Below are positions 61,664-64,000 of a stretch of 64,000 bases of DNA, piece after piece; position 1 is the first letter of the stretch; every line of letters starts with the position of its first letter. The notes under the pieces are model-generated. The model saw nothing but the letters and a program-made list of their open reading frames with translations, had not been told where the DNA came from and made no database searches. This DNA comes from Gymnopus androsaceus JB14. Lineage: Eukaryota > Basidiomycota > Agaricomycetes > Agaricales > Omphalotaceae. The position numbers and the translations under genes are program-made. Location: positions 410,227-474,226 of the forward strand of contig ML769386.1 of NCBI GenBank assembly GCA_009733575.1. The letters run 5' to 3'.

Positions 61664-62738
61664 ATGTCTTCTACCGATTTTCCTGTCATTCTTATTACTG
61701 GATGCTCTACAGGCCTTGGAAGGTCGCTCGCGCAAGAAGCTCTCGCGAAAGGATTGCGTGTTATCGCCACTGCTCGTCGTCTATCAGCTATCGAGGATCT
61801 ACGAGCCAAAGGAGCCCGAGTGTTCTCTTTGGATGTCAACGACAATGTTGAAGAACTTGGAAAGTTTGCTCAAAAGTCTATTGATGCCTTGTAGGTGTTC
61901 CCAAAGTTTATGAGCAGCACTAACGCCAACCGGCATAGTGGGCAGGTCGATATACTCGTCAATAACGCTGGCTGGCTTCTAGGTGGAGCGGTTGAGGAAA
62001 ACACGTATGTACATCCGATTACGAGCTACTGACTAACCTGACTTTGTTCATCGACCAGAGGAAGTCCAATCTCAGTTCAATACGAACTTTTTCAGTGTGA
62101 TCAATGTTACAAACGCGTTCTTGCCTCATTTTCGAGGACGAAAGACAGGAATGATTGTAAATATTAGTTCTCAAGGTTCTTACCTCGCGCTCAGTGGCGC
62201 AGGTATCTACTCTGCAACTAAAGCAGCTCTTGATTGTGAGATAATTTTCAAAGGTTGGATTTATGGTCGCTGACAAGAGGCTCCCCGTGTAGGTCTCACT
62301 GAATGTTGGGCGGACGAGCTACGACCTTTCAACATTCGGGTCACGTCCGTCAATCTTGGTGCTTTCCGTACTTCAGTTGCCTCTTCAAATAGTAAACCTC
62401 CAACGAATACTGTAAGTGAAATCGCTTCGACAAGGAAAACCAATCGCTTACGCTACATATAGATTGAAGGGTATGACGCTGCCCACAACTGGCATAAAGT
62501 AATTCAAGAGAGAGCGGGAGGAGAATTAGGTGATCCAGACAAAGGTGCAAGAAAGCTTCTTGAGCTTGTCACGCTGAAAACAGATAAATCACTGCCCGTT
62601 CGATTTGCGCTGGGTGAGGATGCTATATATCTGATCAGGAAGCGCCTAGAAGGGCGAATTGCAGAGCTGGACGAATGGAAATCTTTTGGAATCGGTACAA
62701 ATGTAGACGGGATGGAGTATGAACAGGCATCTTGGTAG
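61664..62738 (+). CDS. Short-chain dehydrogenase/reductase (SDR)
   Basis: A classical SDR of about 280 residues. FPVILITGCSTGLGRSLAQE carries the TGxxxGxG cofactor motif. DILVNNAGWLLGG holds NNAG, and MIVNISSQGSYLALSGAGIY with SATKAAL gives the Ser-Tyr-Lys catalytic set (YxxxK). ELRPFNIRVTSVNLGAFRT follows, and the end is MEYEQASW. Introns are near 61891-61939, 62004-62059, 62236-62293 and 62409-62462. The second splice leaves the frame unclear by one base. Substrate unknown; the sequence resembles fungal NAD(P)-dependent oxidoreductases of secondary metabolism. It lies between two halves of an F-box relic. Confidence 0.83.
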
Positions 62739-62940
62739 ACGTGTCGAACAAAATTACATGCATTAGAATTATGATCAGTAAATTTCTGGTCTTTGCTTTC
62801 CACAGAAATAAAAGGCAGCAAAAAGGCAGTGTCCACTGTTCATAAGCTGCGGCATGCAGCAGATTTGAGCCGATGAGCAAAGGTGAAGATCAGATAGATA
62901 TTATGCAGTACCAGCGAGGACATTCAAAATTAGGCGCTGG

Positions 62941-62980
62941 GACTGTGAACCACCAACTCAGACTGTGAACCACCAACTCA
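62941..62980. repeat. Perfect 20-base tandem duplication
   Basis: The unit gactgtgaaccaccaactca occurs twice with no spacer, next to the F-box relic. Only two copies are present. Confidence 0.9.
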
Positions 62981-62984
62981 TATT

Positions 62985-63245
62985 CGGAACATCTGCCAGC
63001 AAGAAGCCAAAGCCATCTTAGTAAGCCGAACGTTCCAGACCATCAGGAGAGTATGCTGAACGTACTTGATGTAAGATTTCGTTGTAGTTGAGCACCTGCA
63101 AGTCCAATTGGAAAGAATCACCGCATTTGGCACGCAAAACACTTCATCGAGATGCGCTCTTTGGGCCAAACGCACTGAGCGATAGATTCTGGATGAAATC
63201 TATAAGCAGTCAGCATCAATAGCTGGAAGATTTGGACAGCGTCGA
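62985..63245 (-). pseudogene. F-box gene relic, N-terminal segment
   Basis: This matches the N-terminal part of the F-box genes (compare 28860-29065), including WPKERISMK-like sequence, KCGDSFQLDLQVL and the YSPDGLER region, with frame breaks. It lies upstream, on the minus strand, of the segment at 61205-61400, so both belong to one ancestral gene now separated by about 1.6 kb that carries the SDR gene. Confidence 0.7.
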
Positions 63246-63556
63246 GCTTAACATCGAAGCGAGCCAGGAAAGAGTACTAAAGCCTGAATCAAGGCTCACA
63301 TGCAGCTGTCCAACAGGACCACTCAGTGATTTGAAAGGGCAGCGAATGCTCTGATGCTAGGCTTGGGAGAGCTTGCGAAGGCTGGACGGATGTGGATGTT
63401 GAGGTTATTTAATTTGCATTTGCAAGTCGCATATGTAGAAGTTCTACAATTTCCCTATTCCTGACCTGACCTCTACTACAACCAGTCTACAATCATTCGA
63501 AACATATAATAGTTTGAGCATTGGCATGACTAAAAACCAGACTAATAAGGTAGAAC
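63246..63556. other. Stretch between F-box relic and next F-box fragment
   Basis: About 300 bases. It probably contains the upstream region of the relic and the 3' flank of the following paralogue. No separate gene is seen. Confidence 0.35.
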
Positions 63557-64000
63557 CTATTTCGAAGATATAACTACCTTGACATCCATCCCATTTTCCT
63601 TGAACTCCTGAGTCCTCCAAGCTTTCCTGCAGAGTCTCGAGCCTTCTGAGTGCCCTCTTCCCGACTTTTCTTGGACACCGTATGGAAAACTTTTGTAAAC
63701 GTACACATACCCCATCGAGACTCCTGATGGAGTCTCGATTGTACATGAGGAAGGCCTCCACCTCGAATGTATGAGCTGGAGCAGCAATTCCTGACGAGAG
63801 ATGAAGATTTTGTCTGCCAGTGCTCTGAAGATAACCCGCCTCAACCCTTTATCGCGCTTATCAAGGTTGTCCTCATCTTCCCCATCATTAGCATCAGCAT
63901 CGTCAGGCTCATATCTGCTGTGAATCTGCTGTGAAAATTCCCGCTCTACCATGTAATTCTTTAAGCTCTTCAACTTCCAGAGTTGAAACCAAGGGTAGAT
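63557..64000 (-). pseudogene. F-box-family paralogue, C-terminal part, frameshifted (5' end outside window)
   Basis: Open from the right window edge (minus strand). It shows the acidic block DDADANDGEDEDNLDKRDKG, then ISRQELLLQLIHSRWRP, like the ends of the other F-box genes. The expected VCVRLQKFSIRC segment lies in another frame (63660-63760). The final KENGMDVKVV is back in the first frame. Two compensating shifts are therefore needed. It is closest to the fragment at the left edge of the window (both share DDGEDEENLDRSDK-like sequence), not to the central pair. Confidence 0.65.

Overview
This window looks like a nuclear chromosome segment of a basidiomycete fungus, most likely an agaricomycete. 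Genes are split by many short GT-AG introns of about 45-70 bases. Neighbours alternate strands with divergent promoters of 75-350 bases. Families typical of mushroom-forming fungi are present: F-box/LRR-like paralogues, a DUF6534-type membrane protein, a Zn2Cys6 regulator and secreted GH17/GH43 enzymes. All calls come from reading the sequence and recalling family features; no database search was run.

Layout. 0-4.7 kb: 3' end of an F-box paralogue, a relic of the YVC1 channel gene, and an intact APH-fold kinase-like gene. 4.9-12.8 kb: housekeeping genes in divergent/convergent order: YVC1, ARPC3, NOB1 and LEU2. 12.8-20 kb: an HExxH protein gene, a nearly identical copy of the LEU2 3' end lying against the stop codon of a DUF6534 gene, and a coiled-coil/zinc-knuckle protein. 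20.8-30.2 kb: RIB1 (GTP cyclohydrolase II), ureF, and a tandem segmental duplication. Each duplicated unit has an F-box gene, an 89-codon small ORF and a broken RIB1 3' end; in the second unit ureF is reduced to a stub. 30.2-37.3 kb: a conserved hypothetical gene, a membrane-anchored GH17 glucanase, VPS17 and MAK16. 37.3-45 kb: a tandem repeat, a Zn2Cys6 regulator, a foldback (MITE-like) element and VPS68 in otherwise gene-poor DNA. 45.3-56.5 kb: GH43 arabinanase, aldo/keto reductase, FAD amine oxidase, FAD monooxygenase, an SDR fragment and a secreted M24 peptidase. 56.5-60.7 kb: PEX14 and the glycogen branching enzyme. 60.7-64 kb: an F-box relic split by an SDR gene, then a further frameshifted F-box paralogue running off the window.

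Two themes stand out. First, local duplication is heavy: F-box pieces occur at six places, and 3' ends of ordinary genes (RIB1, LEU2, part of YVC1, part of ureF) were copied with them or near them. Second, about a dozen conserved genes carry isolated one-base frameshifts, mostly insertions, while the protein continues correctly in the next frame. Because genes such as NOB1 are affected, sequencing or assembly errors are more likely than real loss of function, so 'broken' here should be read with caution.

Functionally the housekeeping genes cover riboflavin and leucine synthesis, ribosome biogenesis (NOB1, MAK16), actin nucleation, retromer/vacuole traffic (VPS17, VPS68), vacuolar ion release (YVC1), peroxisome import (PEX14), urease maturation and glycogen. 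The 45-57 kb oxidoreductase/hydrolase group and the F-box array are the accessory parts.
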